DNA of 64,000 bases. Source: Acidobacteriota bacterium (GTDB lineage Bacteria; Acidobacteriota; Terriglobia; Terriglobales; Acidobacteriaceae). How positions within the stretch are numbered: position 1 is the first letter of the stretch; the number at the start of each line of letters is the position of its first letter. The stretch lies in assembly GCA_023441255.1 (NCBI GenBank), contig JAEZPW010000062.1, forward strand, positions 1 to 64,000, read 5' to 3'. Of this stretch, positions 35,152 through 43,651 are shown one piece after another. The position numbers were made by a program, and so were the translations under genes. The notes beneath the pieces are model-generated. The model was not told where the DNA came from. It made no database searches and was given only the letters and a program-made list of their open reading frames with translations.

Positions 35152-35673
35152 ATGGACCTGCGCAAACAACTCGAAGACGCCTTGCGCGGCAGCACTTGTG
35201 TCATCGGTCTCGGGAACACCGAATACGGAGACGACGGCTTCGGCATGCACCTCGCGGCTCAGTTGATTGCCGCCGGTCTTCCTCACGTTGTCACGGCCGG
35301 TAATGCTCCGGAGCGGTACCTTGGCCGCGCGGCCGACTCCAACTTCGATCGCGTGCTATTCCTCGACGCCGTTGATGTCGGCGCCGAACCCGGGTCGGCG
35401 GTGCTGCTCAATTCAGACGAGATGTCCAGCCGGTTCCCGCAGGTCTCAACGCACAAGATTTCGCTAGGCCTGCTGGCTAAATGGGCGGAAGAGAACGGCG
35501 TTGGGGAGGTGTGGCTGCTGGGCGTACAGCCTGAATCGATTCGCCCCGGCGACAAAGTTACGCCGAAGTTAGAGGCGACGCTTGAAATTGTGGCCGACGT
35601 GCTCCAGGACATCCTGCTGAAATCCGCAACCGCGCCCCGTACTAGAGGCTCCGGCGCCGGAGTGACCTCATGA
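35152..35673 (+). CDS. hycI: Hydrogenase maturation protease (HycI/HyaD family)
   Basis: This 173-residue endopeptidase removes the C-terminal tail of the hydrogenase large subunit after nickel insertion. It has the family opening VIGLGNTEYGDDGFGMHLA with the metal-sensing acidic residue, the second acidic residue in RVLFLDAVDVG, and STHKISLGLLAKWAE carrying the family histidine. Start 35152 (MDLRKQLE) is chosen because the upstream extension to 35053 runs through the repeat element; no strong Shine-Dalgarno is visible. It overlaps the antiporter-like gene by 4 bp. Its presence agrees with the cleavable tail on the large subunit encoded two genes downstream. Confidence 0.92.
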   Translation: MDLRKQLEDALRGSTCVIGLGNTEYGDDGFGMHLAAQLIAAGLPHVVTAGNAPERYLGRAADSNFDRVLFLDAVDVGAEPGSAVLLNSDEMSSRFPQVSTHKISLGLLAKWAEENGVGEVWLLGVQPESIRPGDKVTPKLEATLEIVADVLQDILLKSATAPRTRGSGAGVTS

Positions 35674-37595
35674 TGACACCAGAACAAGCCGTCGTTGCAG
35701 CGATTATCACCTGTCTCGCCGGCGCCCTGCTCACGTTGATTGTTTCGCGCAACAAGGCAGCAGCCGGATGGATGGCGTTCGTCGTAACGGCGATCACCGC
35801 AGTGTTCATTCTTTCCGGGGTTATGAAGGTGCTTGTTGCCGGACCGTCGGCGCACCCGGCGGCGTTCTGGGCCATGCCGCGCATTGGTTTTGCGCTGCGG
35901 ATCTACGTTGATGGACTTACCGCGATCTTTCTCACGCTCGCTACCATCATCGCACTGCCTGCGTCGTTCTACTCCATCCAGTACATGAAGCATTACACCG
36001 ACTACGGTGTGGCGCGCTATTACCCCTACTTCCTGCTATTCCTGGCCGCCATGTACGGCCTGCTCAGCACCACCGACATGATGTGGTTCTTCTTCATCTT
36101 CTGGCAGATGATGACGCTGCCGGGTTATGCGCTCATCCGTTATGAATCGAAGAAGCCGGCGAGCATTCGTGCGGCGAACAAGTATCTCATCATGATGCAG
36201 ATTGCGTGTGCCGTTACGATGGTGGGTGCCGAACTGCTCGCCGTCGCCGGCGTTTCGGCCACACACAACCTCTCCCTCAAATACGATTTCGATACGGTCA
36301 GCTCGAAGCTGCCGGCGCTGCTCGCCGCTGAGCCCGGCGCGGCTGCGCTTGCGTTCGCCTTCTTTCTCGCTGGCTTCGGGATCAAGATGGGCATGTGGCC
36401 CTTTGGTCAGGTCTGGCTGCCAGATGCACATCCGGCCGCACCTTCGCCGATGAGCGCCATGCTTTCAGGGGTGATGATTAAGACCGGCGTTTATGGGGTG
36501 ATGCGGTATTTTCTGTGGCTCGTGCCCGGGGAGGCTCGATCTGAGTATCCACTGGCGCGCTGGGGATTTCTGATCGCTGTGCTGGGTACGATCACGCTCT
36601 TCACCGGAACCATGCAGGCGCTGAAACAGGAGCAGTCCAAACGACTGTTGGCGTTCCACAGCATTGGACAGGTCGGATATATCCTGCTGGGTATCGGCGT
36701 GTGCATGGCGCTGCTTTCCGTGAACTCGCCCGCGACAACGTCGCTATCTGCGCTGGGGCTCATCGGCGCTCTATTCCACGTGATCAACCACGGCCTGTTC
36801 AAGGGACTGCTTTTTCTCAATGCCGGTTCCATGCTTCACGCCACCGGAACGCAGGATCTCAATAAACTCGGCGGCCTGATGAAGTTCATGCCGCTGACGG
36901 CCATCACGGCCCTGATCGCATCGTTTTCGATCTCTGGCGTGCCGCTGTTCAACGGCTTCGTCAGCAAGTGGACGATCTTCGTTGCCGCCGTGCAGGGAAG
37001 TGGCAGTGTGCGTTATTTAGCGGTATGTGCGGTCATAGCGATCCTGACGAGCGCACTGACGCTTGCTTCGTTCATCAAGTTTTTCGGCGTGAGTTTTCTC
37101 TCGCGGCCTAGCGCGCTGGTTATCGAGAAGGCGTCGAAAGCTGCGCTCGAAGTCGGACTCTCAATGCAGGTTCCACAGTGGTTCCTGGCGATTTTCTGCG
37201 TGGCGCTGGGTGTGGTTCCAGCCTTAGGCTTCCGTTTTCTGCAGATCGCCATCTCGCAAAGCCGGCAGGGGTTCGGCGTGATCCTGGCCGGCAGCACTCC
37301 GGCGGTTGGCGGACTTCTTTCTGGCGTCGGCGAAATGAATTCGACGGCGCTGTTCGCTCCTGCGATTCTCGCTGCGCTGATTGCGATTATGTTCCTGTGC
37401 AGCTTTGCCGTTTCCAGGATTGGGAGTGCGCCGCGCCGCACTGCCCCGCCCTGGCTGTGCGGCTATGCAACAGACGCTGAGGTGCATCGTTACATTGCTC
37501 ATAACTTCTACGGTGAGATTAAGCGCCATTTCGGCTGGCTGGGCGGCGCGCCGCGTCCTCAGTCCAACGAACAACCGGTTCTGAGAGAGCGCTGA
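35670..37595 (+). CDS. Proton-translocating antiporter-like membrane subunit (HycC/HyfB/NuoL family)
   Basis: This 641-residue protein of about 15 helices is homologous to Mrp antiporter-like subunits of complex I and group-4 hydrogenases. Core motifs include MMWFFFIFWQMMTLPGYALIRYE, the conserved lysine/histidine helix region (MGMWPFGQVWLPDAHPAAPSPMSA, FHSIGQVGYILLGIG, HVINHGLFKGLLFLNAGS) and GVPLFNGFVSKW. It is expected to couple electron transfer to proton or sodium movement. Only one antiporter-like subunit is present here; HyfD, HyfE and HyfF equivalents are absent, so the membrane arm is of the small FHL-1 type. It is coupled by ATGA to the protease gene, and the large subunit starts 1 bp after its stop. 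Confidence 0.93.
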   Translation: MMTPEQAVVAAIITCLAGALLTLIVSRNKAAAGWMAFVVTAITAVFILSGVMKVLVAGPSAHPAAFWAMPRIGFALRIYVDGLTAIFLTLATIIALPASFYSIQYMKHYTDYGVARYYPYFLLFLAAMYGLLSTTDMMWFFFIFWQMMTLPGYALIRYESKKPASIRAANKYLIMMQIACAVTMVGAELLAVAGVSATHNLSLKYDFDTVSSKLPALLAAEPGAAALAFAFFLAGFGIKMGMWPFGQVWLPDAHPAAPSPMSAMLSGVMIKTGVYGVMRYFLWLVPGEARSEYPLARWGFLIAVLGTITLFTGTMQALKQEQSKRLLAFHSIGQVGYILLGIGVCMALLSVNSPATTSLSALGLIGALFHVINHGLFKGLLFLNAGSMLHATGTQDLNKLGGLMKFMPLTAITALIASFSISGVPLFNGFVSKWTIFVAAVQGSGSVRYLAVCAVIAILTSALTLASFIKFFGVSFLSRPSALVIEKASKAALEVGLSMQVPQWFLAIFCVALGVVPALGFRFLQIAISQSRQGFGVILAGSTPAVGGLLSGVGEMNSTALFAPAILAALIAIMFLCSFAVSRIGSAPRRTAPPWLCGYATDAEVHRYIAHNFYGEIKRHFGWLGGAPRPQSNEQPVLRER

Positions 37596-37596
37596 C

Positions 37597-39273
37597 ATGA
37601 TCGCTCGCGACAGGCTCACGCAGTTGAAAGAGAAGTTCGGCCCGGCCATCTGCCGTGCCGACATGCCGGGCGACGATCGCCTGTTCGTCACGATAGATCC
37701 GGCGGCGGTCCTGCCCGTTTGCGAATATATCTTTCGAGATCTCGACGCGCGTTACGTTATCAGCATCGGCATCGACGACCGCCCCTACTCGAACAGCTAC
37801 CTTGTCGCGCACGACTTCGCCTTCGACAAGGACCACCTGCTGTGCAGCATCCTCGCGCATGTTCCGCCGGAGGAGCCGAAGCTCGACAGCATCTCCACGG
37901 TCGTTCCTGCCGCGAATTGGGCAGAGCGCGAGATTCGTGACCTGGTCGGCGTGGAGCCTGTCGGCCATCCTTACTTGAAACGGCTCGTAGTTCCTGACGG
38001 GTGGCCCGAGGGCGTTCACCCGCTGCGGAAGGACTTCGCCTGGAACGAAGTGCCCGACCAGTTCGACGATACACGCGAGTTTCGCTTCGATGATCCACCC
38101 GAAGGCTGCACCGTCGTGCCGTTCGGACCGTTTCATCCCACGCTCGACGAACCCGCGCATTTCCGTCTGTACGTCGAAGGCGAAATGGTACGTGGGTGCG
38201 AATACCGTGGCTTTATGGTGCATCGCGGAATCGAGAAGCTGGCCGAGTCGGTGATGGGATACAACGATATTCCGATGCTGGCCGAGCGCATCTGCGGCAT
38301 TTGCGGTTGTGTGCATAATGTGGCCTACGTGCAGTCGGTCGAAAGCGCCGCTAACATTCTCGTGCCGCCGCGAGCCGAGTATATCCGCACGATCATGCTC
38401 GAACTCGAGCGCCTGCACAGCCACCTGCTCTGGACCGGACTGGCCTGTCACATTGTGGGGTTCGACACGCTCTTTATGCAGAGCTTCCGCATCCGCGAGC
38501 CGATCATGTGGATGGCCGAGAAGATCAGCGGCAACCGGAAGACCTATGCTCTGTGTGTCATTGGTGGCGTACGCTGGGACATTACGACCGAACTTAGCCA
38601 CGAACTCCGCGCCGTTCTCGACAAACTCGAATTCGAGTGGACCGAAGTCGTCGCTGTCGTCAGCAAAGACAAGAATATCCAGAGGCGTACGCGTGGCATC
38701 GGCGTCGCCGACAAAACTCTTGTGAAGAACGCCGGTCTGGTCGGACCCGTGGCTCGGGCCGCGGGGGCTGATGTGGATTGCCGGCGCGACCATCCCTACG
38801 CCGCCTACGACAGGGTGGAGTTCGACGTCATTACCGAGTCGGGTTGCGATGTCTGGTCTCGCCTGCTCGTGCGCATGCGTGAGGTGTTCGAGTCCATCAA
38901 GATCATCCGCCAGTGTTTGGAAAAGATGGAGCCGGGGCCGATTCAGTTGAGCATGCAGGACGAACTCCCTGCCGGACGCATAGGCCTCTCGTCGGTCGAG
39001 GCCCCGCGTGGTGAAAGCCACCATTTCGTCATAACCGGCGAGAACAATCGCCCGCGCCGCTGGCGCGTACGTGCGCCGACTTATCAGAATTTGCAGGGAG
39101 TTCCGGCCATGATTAAAGACCAGCAGATCGCCGATATGACGATCTCGCTGGGCAGTATTGACCCGTGCTTCTCCTGCACGGACCGCATGGAAATCATTGA
39201 TCTGAAATCCGGCTCCACGCGGGTATGGTCGCAGGAGCACCTGCTGAAGCTTTCGCGGGCAAAGAAGGCGTGA
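37597..39273 (+). CDS. hycE: Group-4 [NiFe]-hydrogenase large subunit (HycE-type, NuoC-NuoD fusion)
   Basis: This 558-residue catalytic subunit has a NuoC-like domain in residues 1-150 and the NiFe domain in the remainder. Both nickel-binding pairs are intact: RICGIC (Cys233, Cys236, with His240) and DPCFSC (Cys524, Cys527). This rules out a complex I subunit, which lacks these cysteines. After Arg530 a 28-residue tail remains, the expected substrate of the HycI protease (cleavage between Arg and Met, as in E. coli HycE). It should catalyse 2H+ + 2e- to H2 on the cytoplasmic face, bound to the membrane arm. Closest by composition to formate-hydrogenlyase hydrogenase 3. Confidence 0.95.
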   Translation: MIARDRLTQLKEKFGPAICRADMPGDDRLFVTIDPAAVLPVCEYIFRDLDARYVISIGIDDRPYSNSYLVAHDFAFDKDHLLCSILAHVPPEEPKLDSISTVVPAANWAEREIRDLVGVEPVGHPYLKRLVVPDGWPEGVHPLRKDFAWNEVPDQFDDTREFRFDDPPEGCTVVPFGPFHPTLDEPAHFRLYVEGEMVRGCEYRGFMVHRGIEKLAESVMGYNDIPMLAERICGICGCVHNVAYVQSVESAANILVPPRAEYIRTIMLELERLHSHLLWTGLACHIVGFDTLFMQSFRIREPIMWMAEKISGNRKTYALCVIGGVRWDITTELSHELRAVLDKLEFEWTEVVAVVSKDKNIQRRTRGIGVADKTLVKNAGLVGPVARAAGADVDCRRDHPYAAYDRVEFDVITESGCDVWSRLLVRMREVFESIKIIRQCLEKMEPGPIQLSMQDELPAGRIGLSSVEAPRGESHHFVITGENNRPRRWRVRAPTYQNLQGVPAMIKDQQIADMTISLGSIDPCFSCTDRMEIIDLKSGSTRVWSQEHLLKLSRAKKA

Positions 39274-39275
39274 AC

Positions 39276-40199
39276 ATGGACGGCATGATGATTTTTGGCA
39301 TCATTAGAGGCGTCGCGAACGTGACGCTCGTACTGCTGCTGGCGCCGCTCTGCCAGGGCATTCTGCGCAAAGTGACGGCGCGCATCCAGTCACGGCAGGG
39401 GCCGCCGATCTGGCAGCCCTACTACGACCTGCTCAAGCTGTTCGGCAAAGAAGACATAGAATCCGGCAGCAGCCCCGCCATGCAACGGTTCACGGCATAT
39501 CTGTCGCTCGCGGCGGCGCTGACCGTTGCGTGCCTTGTGCCAATGGGTTACGCCGCGCCCATGAACTCCAGCGCCGATGTCATCCTGCTCATCTACTTGC
39601 TCACATTGTGCGGTATCTGCACGCTGCTGGCAGGGCTCGCGGCGGGATCGACCTACTCGCTCGTCGGCGTGAGCCGCGAGATGATGAGCATGATCACGCT
39701 CGAGCCGCTGTTTGCGGTCGCGCTCATCGTCGGCGCCATCCATACGCATTCGTTCCGCCTGGATACAGTCCTTAACGGCTCTGTCTACGGGCAGGGGATC
39801 CCGTGGTCCGGCCTCGTGCCTCTGGCGGTCATGCTTTTGTCTTTGCAGGCGTTTGTCCAGCGCGTTCCGTTCGACATCTCCGAGGCCGAGACCGAACTGA
39901 TGGAAGGCCCGCTGATGGAGTACTCCGGACCCAAACTCGCACTGTTCAAATATGCGCAGATGGTGAAGCTTGTCATCTACTGCGCGCTGTTCGTCACGTT
40001 ATTTATTCCGTGGGGATCGGCCTTGCCGCTCGCCCTTGCATGGCCGCTCTTCTGGGTGAAAGTTCTTGTGCTGGTCCTGCTGGTGACGGCCGTTGCCGCG
40101 ACGCACGCCCGCTACCGCATCGACCAGGCAATCCGTTATTTCGCAACCTTATTGGGTGTTTCCTTCGTGGCGCTGGTTCTGGCGACCTACGGGTACTAA
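39276..40199 (+). CDS. hycD: Hydrogenase membrane subunit (HycD/HyfC/NuoH family)
   Basis: This 307-residue protein of eight or so helices anchors the catalytic module. Family segments are present: ARIQSRQGPPIWQPYYDLLKLFGKE, SREMMSMITLEPLFAVAL and PFDISEAETELMEGPLMEYSGP, the latter lining the quinone-site equivalent in complex I. Start 39276 lies 2 bp past the large-subunit stop; the in-frame extension to 39225 overlaps that gene and is rejected. It is followed 12 bp later by the Fe-S subunit gene. Confidence 0.94.
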   Translation: MDGMMIFGIIRGVANVTLVLLLAPLCQGILRKVTARIQSRQGPPIWQPYYDLLKLFGKEDIESGSSPAMQRFTAYLSLAAALTVACLVPMGYAAPMNSSADVILLIYLLTLCGICTLLAGLAAGSTYSLVGVSREMMSMITLEPLFAVALIVGAIHTHSFRLDTVLNGSVYGQGIPWSGLVPLAVMLLSLQAFVQRVPFDISEAETELMEGPLMEYSGPKLALFKYAQMVKLVIYCALFVTLFIPWGSALPLALAWPLFWVKVLVLVLLVTAVAATHARYRIDQAIRYFATLLGVSFVALVLATYGY

Positions 40200-40211
40200 C
40201 GAGGTAGCCGC

Positions 40212-40736
40212 ATGTCCGTGATGAGCAAAATCGGTGAAACGCTGGTCTGCCTGAAAGCGGGCCGCGTCACGCTACCCTATCCCGCCAAGGCGGAACCGCT
40301 GCCGGACCGCATGCGTGGACGCCCCATCTTCGACCCGGCCAAGTGCATCGGCTGCGCGGGCTGCGCGAACAACTGTCCTGCGCGAGAAATACTTGTCTAC
40401 GACGTCTGCCAGGAGATTCGGATTCTGAAGTACCTCGGACGAAGATGCACATATTGCGGGCGTTGTGCCGATCTCTGTCCCGAGAAGGCCATCACCATGA
40501 GTCATGAATTCGAGAACGCCACGAACGACGCGGCCGATCTCCAGCAGCGCCTCGAACTCTTCATGAGCACCTGCCAGCGCTGCGGGCGCTGCTTCAAGGG
40601 CCCAACGATTTTCGAAGAACTGAAGATGAAAGGTTATCGCCTTGATGACCTGCAGCATGATCGCTGGGTCTTCAAGTCGAAGGCGTATCTAGACACCGAT
40701 CCACCAGCCGACGACATCAAGCTCGAGCTGGATTGA
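40212..40736 (+). CDS. hycF: Hydrogenase polyferredoxin subunit (HycF/HyfH/NuoI family)
   Basis: This 174-residue electron-transfer subunit has two [4Fe-4S] motifs: Cys45-48-51-55 (CIGCAGCANNC) and Cys79-82-85-89 (CTYCGRCADLC). Unlike typical NuoI it has a third cysteine group near residue 121 (CQRCGRC), followed by a C-terminal extension (YRLDDLQHDRWVF). It links the soluble electron donor module to the small subunit cluster. A GC-rich palindromic repeat starts 3 bp after its stop codon. Confidence 0.92.
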   Translation: MSVMSKIGETLVCLKAGRVTLPYPAKAEPLPDRMRGRPIFDPAKCIGCAGCANNCPAREILVYDVCQEIRILKYLGRRCTYCGRCADLCPEKAITMSHEFENATNDAADLQQRLELFMSTCQRCGRCFKGPTIFEELKMKGYRLDDLQHDRWVFKSKAYLDTDPPADDIKLELD

Positions 40737-40738
40737 AA

Positions 40739-40792
40739 TGTAGCGCCGGCGGCGCCGGCCGGGAAGCTGTAGCACCGGTGTCCTCACCGGCG
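40739..40792. repeat. Intergenic GC-rich palindromic repeat, copies A and B
   Basis: TGTAGCGCCGGCGGCGCCGGC (40739-40759) and TGTAGCACCGGTGTCCTCACCGGCG (40769-40792) are two related palindromic units back to back, inside the hydrogenase operon. A third occurs after hypA (41745-41788) and an inverted relative at 41848-41893. Confidence 0.6.
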
Positions 40793-40871
40793 TCTCCGGT
40801 TGCGCGTTGGACTTGCGTTCTTTCGGTCGACAAGGGCCCGCCGCTGAGGGCAGCGGCGTTACAGAGGCTTT

Positions 40872-41411
40872 ATGCTGAAAACGCTCTGTCAGAAAATGTT
40901 CGGACGCTCGCTTTGGGTCTACCACGCGAACAGCGGCGGCTGCAACGGATGCGACATCGAGGTCCTGAACGTCCTCACCCCCTACTACGATGTCGAGCGC
41001 TTCGGCATTAAGCTGGTTGGTTCGCCGCGTCACGCCGACGTGATGCTATGCCAGGGGCCGGCGCTTCGCTCTACCGCGCCCTCCTTGAGGCGGGCCTATG
41101 AAGCCATGCCTGCGCCCAAGCTGGTTTTTGCCATCGGCTCCTGCGCGTGCGGTGGCGGCATCTGGTACGACACCTACTCTGTTCTCGGCCCGGTCGAAAA
41201 GGTAGTTCCGGTCAATTACTACATTCCCGGATGTCCGCCGCGCCCCGAAGCGATCATTTACGGCGTAGCGGTTGCACTGGGCATTGTTGACAAGAAGGTC
41301 GCACCCATCCAGTTCAAACAGACCGAACTTCCGATCCCGCGCTATCACACGGGCGAGTTGCACCAGCAAGAGGATGGGATGGTCGTTTACGAACGGGTGG
41401 AGAGGATCTGA
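40872..41411 (+). CDS. hycG: Group-4 [NiFe]-hydrogenase small subunit (HycG/HyfI/NuoB family)
   Basis: This 179-residue subunit carries the proximal [4Fe-4S] cluster. Its ligands are Cys24 and Cys27 (GGCNGCDIE, the CxxC spacing of hydrogenases rather than the adjacent cysteines of complex I), Cys91 (GSCACGGG) and Cys121 (PGCPPRPEAI). There is no Tat signal, as expected for group-4 cytoplasm-facing enzymes. It lies after a 135-bp spacer with palindromic repeats and is followed 2 bp later by hypA. Confidence 0.94.
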   Translation: MLKTLCQKMFGRSLWVYHANSGGCNGCDIEVLNVLTPYYDVERFGIKLVGSPRHADVMLCQGPALRSTAPSLRRAYEAMPAPKLVFAIGSCACGGGIWYDTYSVLGPVEKVVPVNYYIPGCPPRPEAIIYGVAVALGIVDKKVAPIQFKQTELPIPRYHTGELHQQEDGMVVYERVERI

Positions 41412-41413
41412 GC

Positions 41414-41749
41414 ATGCACGAGTTCCCCGAGGTACAGGCGATGGTGCGCGAGGTCTGCGCCCAAGTGCCGCTGGGCGCACATATTCGCTGTATAACCGTC
41501 ATCATTGGCGAGGCTAGTGGCCATGACGCGCGGCACATCCAGGCCCATTTCGATGAAGCTTCGCGCGGTACCGCCGCTGAGAACGCTGTTCTCACGTTCG
41601 TTTCCGAAAAACTCTCTGCCCGTTGTTCTGCTTGCGGCGCGGATTTTGCGCCAACCGGCCTTCTGCTCGCCTGCGCCAATTGCGGCGGCAGCGAACTGGC
41701 CATTATCAGTGGTGCTTCGGTTCGCCTCGCGTCATTCGATGTCGTGTAG
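41414..41749 (+). CDS. hypA: Hydrogenase nickel-insertion protein HypA
   Basis: This 111-residue nickel chaperone keeps the N-terminal nickel-binding MHE, although the rest of the N-terminal motif is atypical (MHEFPEVQAMVRE). A zinc site with two CxxC pairs is in place (CSACG and CANCG, 13 residues apart). It hands Ni to the large subunit together with HypB; hypBCDEF are not in this window. It is the last gene of the operon, and its stop codon is embedded in a palindromic repeat. Confidence 0.92.
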   Translation: MHEFPEVQAMVREVCAQVPLGAHIRCITVIIGEASGHDARHIQAHFDEASRGTAAENAVLTFVSEKLSARCSACGADFAPTGLLLACANCGGSELAIISGASVRLASFDVV

Positions 41750-41893
41750 CGCCGCGCCACTGTAGTTCAGGCGTCCTCACCGGCGGGCCTGAGTTCCTTA
41801 ACGACACACCTGTGTTTCAGCAACGCTGAACGTGCGTATGTGTGGGGGCGGTCCCTGACCGCGTTCACGCCGGGTCGGAGACCCGGCGCTACA
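41745..41893. repeat. Palindromic repeat cluster after hypA
   Basis: A unit TGTAGCGCCGCGCCACTGTAGTTCAGGCGTCCTCACCGGCG-like (41745-41788) resembles the copies at 40739-40792. Then two hairpins follow: GCGGT-CCCTG-ACCGC (41848-41862) and CGCCGGGT-CGGAG-ACCCGGCG followed by CTACA (41869-41893), which is the same family in inverted orientation. Confidence 0.55.
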
Positions 41894-41928
41894 CAATCTC
41901 CATTACTCATTCAAAACGATAAGTGGAG

Positions 41929-42180
41929 AAAAAAATCTGGGCAGGACCGGATGCGCCACGTTGATCCGGCCCTGCCCTATCCGCCTCGGGGGAGGCGTCG
42001 GGTTGCTGGTGCCCGTATCCATAGCACGCCCGATGCCAAAGGCGCTTCCGGCTGTGTGCTGTGAGCTATGTGCTTTCGCAGTCGCGTGCTAATGCGTTTT
42101 AGGCTTGCTGAGCGTACGCTTTCGACTCCACAGCCCACAGCCGGGAGCCGATAGTGACTTTTTCTCCTGTGTCCTTCCAA
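41929..42180 (-). ncRNA. Candidate minus-strand structured RNA ending in a strong terminator
   Basis: No gene is seen in 41894-42253. On the minus strand a long-range stem can form between CCGGCTGTG-G-GCTGTG (about 42128-42142) and CACAGC-A-CACAGCCGG (about 42049-42066), enclosing a self-complementary AGCGTACGCT. Then a hairpin with a CCCC loop (CGCCTC/GAGGCG, 41982-41997) and a 14-bp stem with one G-T wobble (41939-41977) follow, running directly into seven T residues (41935-41929). The polarity of the T-run puts the transcript on the minus strand, antisense to the gene direction around it. The 5' end is a guess. Known RNA classes were not recognised. Confidence 0.4.
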
Positions 42181-42253
42181 CCCGGACCTGTATCCACATT
42201 CACCCCGCGGTACCCAAATTGCTGTTACTAACACCGGGCCAGCATCATCTAAC

Positions 42254-43651
42254 GTGAGCGTGAGTACCGGGATGCCTGCATTAAAAGTCATAATTGTCGA
42301 CGACGAGCCGAATACATGTTCGTTCCTGCACGCGGTCTTCACCGCCGAAGGACACGAATGTCGCTATTTTCTTCGAGCCGATGAAGCCGAGGCGCATCTC
42401 GCCTCAGACATTGCCGACCTTGCGCTCATTGACGTCTATCTCGGCAAAACGAACGGGGTTGACCTCGTCGGACGCCTGCGTGAGATCCAGCCCACGCTCT
42501 ACGCCGTCGTCATGACAGCCCATGTGAGTGTCGAGACCGCAGCGCGCGCCGTTTCCGAGGGCGCTATCGACTACGTGAGTAAACCGCTTTCGATTGATCA
42601 TATTCACAAGATCATTAGCCGGGTACACGAGCGCCGGGAACGCGAACGAGCCGAGCGCAAGCCTCGTCATCCGGAATCTCCAGATCCCGCCGAATCCGCA
42701 ATCGTCGGTCGCAGCCCGCGCATGCTGGAGGTTTACAAGGCCATCGGGCGTGTCGCCCCAAGCAATGCCAACGTTCTGATCACCGGCCCCAGCGGTACCG
42801 GAAAGGAACTGGTCGCGCGCGCCATTCACGACCTTTCGCGCCGAAAAGAGCAACCCTTCACCCCAGTGAACTGTGGTTCGTTCACAGAAACCATCCTGGA
42901 AAGCGAACTGTTCGGACACGAGAAGGGCGCGTTCACGGGCGCCGACCGCGTTCACCAGGGACTGATCGAGGCCAGCCACGGCGGCACACTGTTCCTAGAC
43001 GAAGTGACCGAGACGACCCTGAGTTTCCAGGTGAAACTCCTGCGGGTGATCCAGGAGCAGCAGGTTCGGCGCGTGGGTTCCACGAAGTACATTCCCGTCG
43101 ATGTTCGGATACTCGCCGCATCGAACCGCGACGTTGCCGCACTTATCCGGGCCGGTCAATTCCGCGAAGACCTCTACTACCGGCTTAGCGTTGTGCAGAT
43201 CGTAATTCCGCCGTTGCATGATCGGCGAGAAGACATCCCGTTGCTGGTGGCGCATTTCCTGCGTGAGTTCAATCGCAAGAACGAAATGAATCTGACGATC
43301 GAGGCGGTTGCCGTCCAGCGACTTCAGTCGATGCCGTGGCCGGGCAATGTGCGAGAGCTCGAGAATGCCGTCAACCGGCTTGCCATCTTTGCCACCGGCG
43401 GGCAGATCACGCTCGCTGATGTTGAAGTGGAACAGCATCGCGCGGTCGAGAGCGCACCTCATGGTCCTGCCGGAGCCGCGCCCGCTCCCGATCGCCTGCT
43501 CGACATGGAGCGTGAGCACATTGTTCGAGTGCTGAAGGAAACGCAAGGCAACAAGTCGGAAGCGGCGCGCCGCCTCGGCATTGAGCGGAAGACGCTATAC
43601 AAGAAAGCGGTACGCTTCGGTATAGATCTGCAAGTGAAAAACAACGGATGA
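42254..43651 (+). CDS. Sigma-54-dependent response regulator (NtrC/ZraR type)
   Basis: This 465-residue regulator has a receiver domain (acidic pair in IIVDDEP, phosphoacceptor Asp in [10 protein letters not shown], conserved Lys in YVSKPLS) over residues 1-125. An AAA+ domain (Walker A GPSGTGKE, sigma-54 loop GAFTGA, Walker B GGTLFLDE, arginine region [10 protein letters not shown]) covers about 150-390, and a Fis-type helix-turn-helix follows ([20 protein letters not shown]). Phosphorylation should allow it to open sigma-54 promoters. It overlaps the CHASE2 kinase gene (ATGA). Start GTG 42254 or ATG 42272 are both possible. Position between the hydrogenase and cytochrome loci makes either a candidate target; the GAFTGA motif is intact. 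Confidence 0.93.
   Translation: MSVSTGMPALKVIIVDDEPNTCSFLHAVFTAEGHECRYFLRADEAEAHLASDIADLALIDVYLGKTNGVDLVGRLREIQPTLYAVVMTAHVSVETAARAVSEGAIDYVSKPLSIDHIHKIISRVHERRERERAERKPRHPESPDPAESAIVGRSPRMLEVYKAIGRVAPSNANVLITGPSGTGKELVARAIHDLSRRKEQPFTPVNCGSFTETILESELFGHEKGAFTGADRVHQGLIEASHGGTLFLDEVTETTLSFQVKLLRVIQEQQVRRVGSTKYIPVDVRILAASNRDVAALIRAGQFREDLYYRLSVVQIVIPPLHDRREDIPLLVAHFLREFNRKNEMNLTIEAVAVQRLQSMPWPGNVRELENAVNRLAIFATGGQITLADVEVEQHRAVESAPHGPAGAAPAPDRLLDMEREHIVRVLKETQGNKSEAARRLGIERKTLYKKAVRFGIDLQVKNNG

Noticed and set aside
37519..39240. 573-residue open frame on the minus strand opposite the hydrogenase large subunit
   Set aside because: Antisense shadow produced by GC-rich codon use; no recognisable domains and the plus strand encodes a clear HycE homologue.
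35670..41411. Partial NADH dehydrogenase (complex I) operon
   Set aside because: The large subunit has both nickel-binding CxxC pairs, the small subunit has CxxC spacing, and hycI and hypA are in the operon, so it is a group-4 hydrogenase.
42060..42120. 6S RNA on the minus strand
   Set aside because: A short AAGCCTAAAAC stretch recalls enterobacterial 6S, but the overall closing-stem and central-bubble layout could not be matched by eye; kept only as an unclassified RNA candidate.
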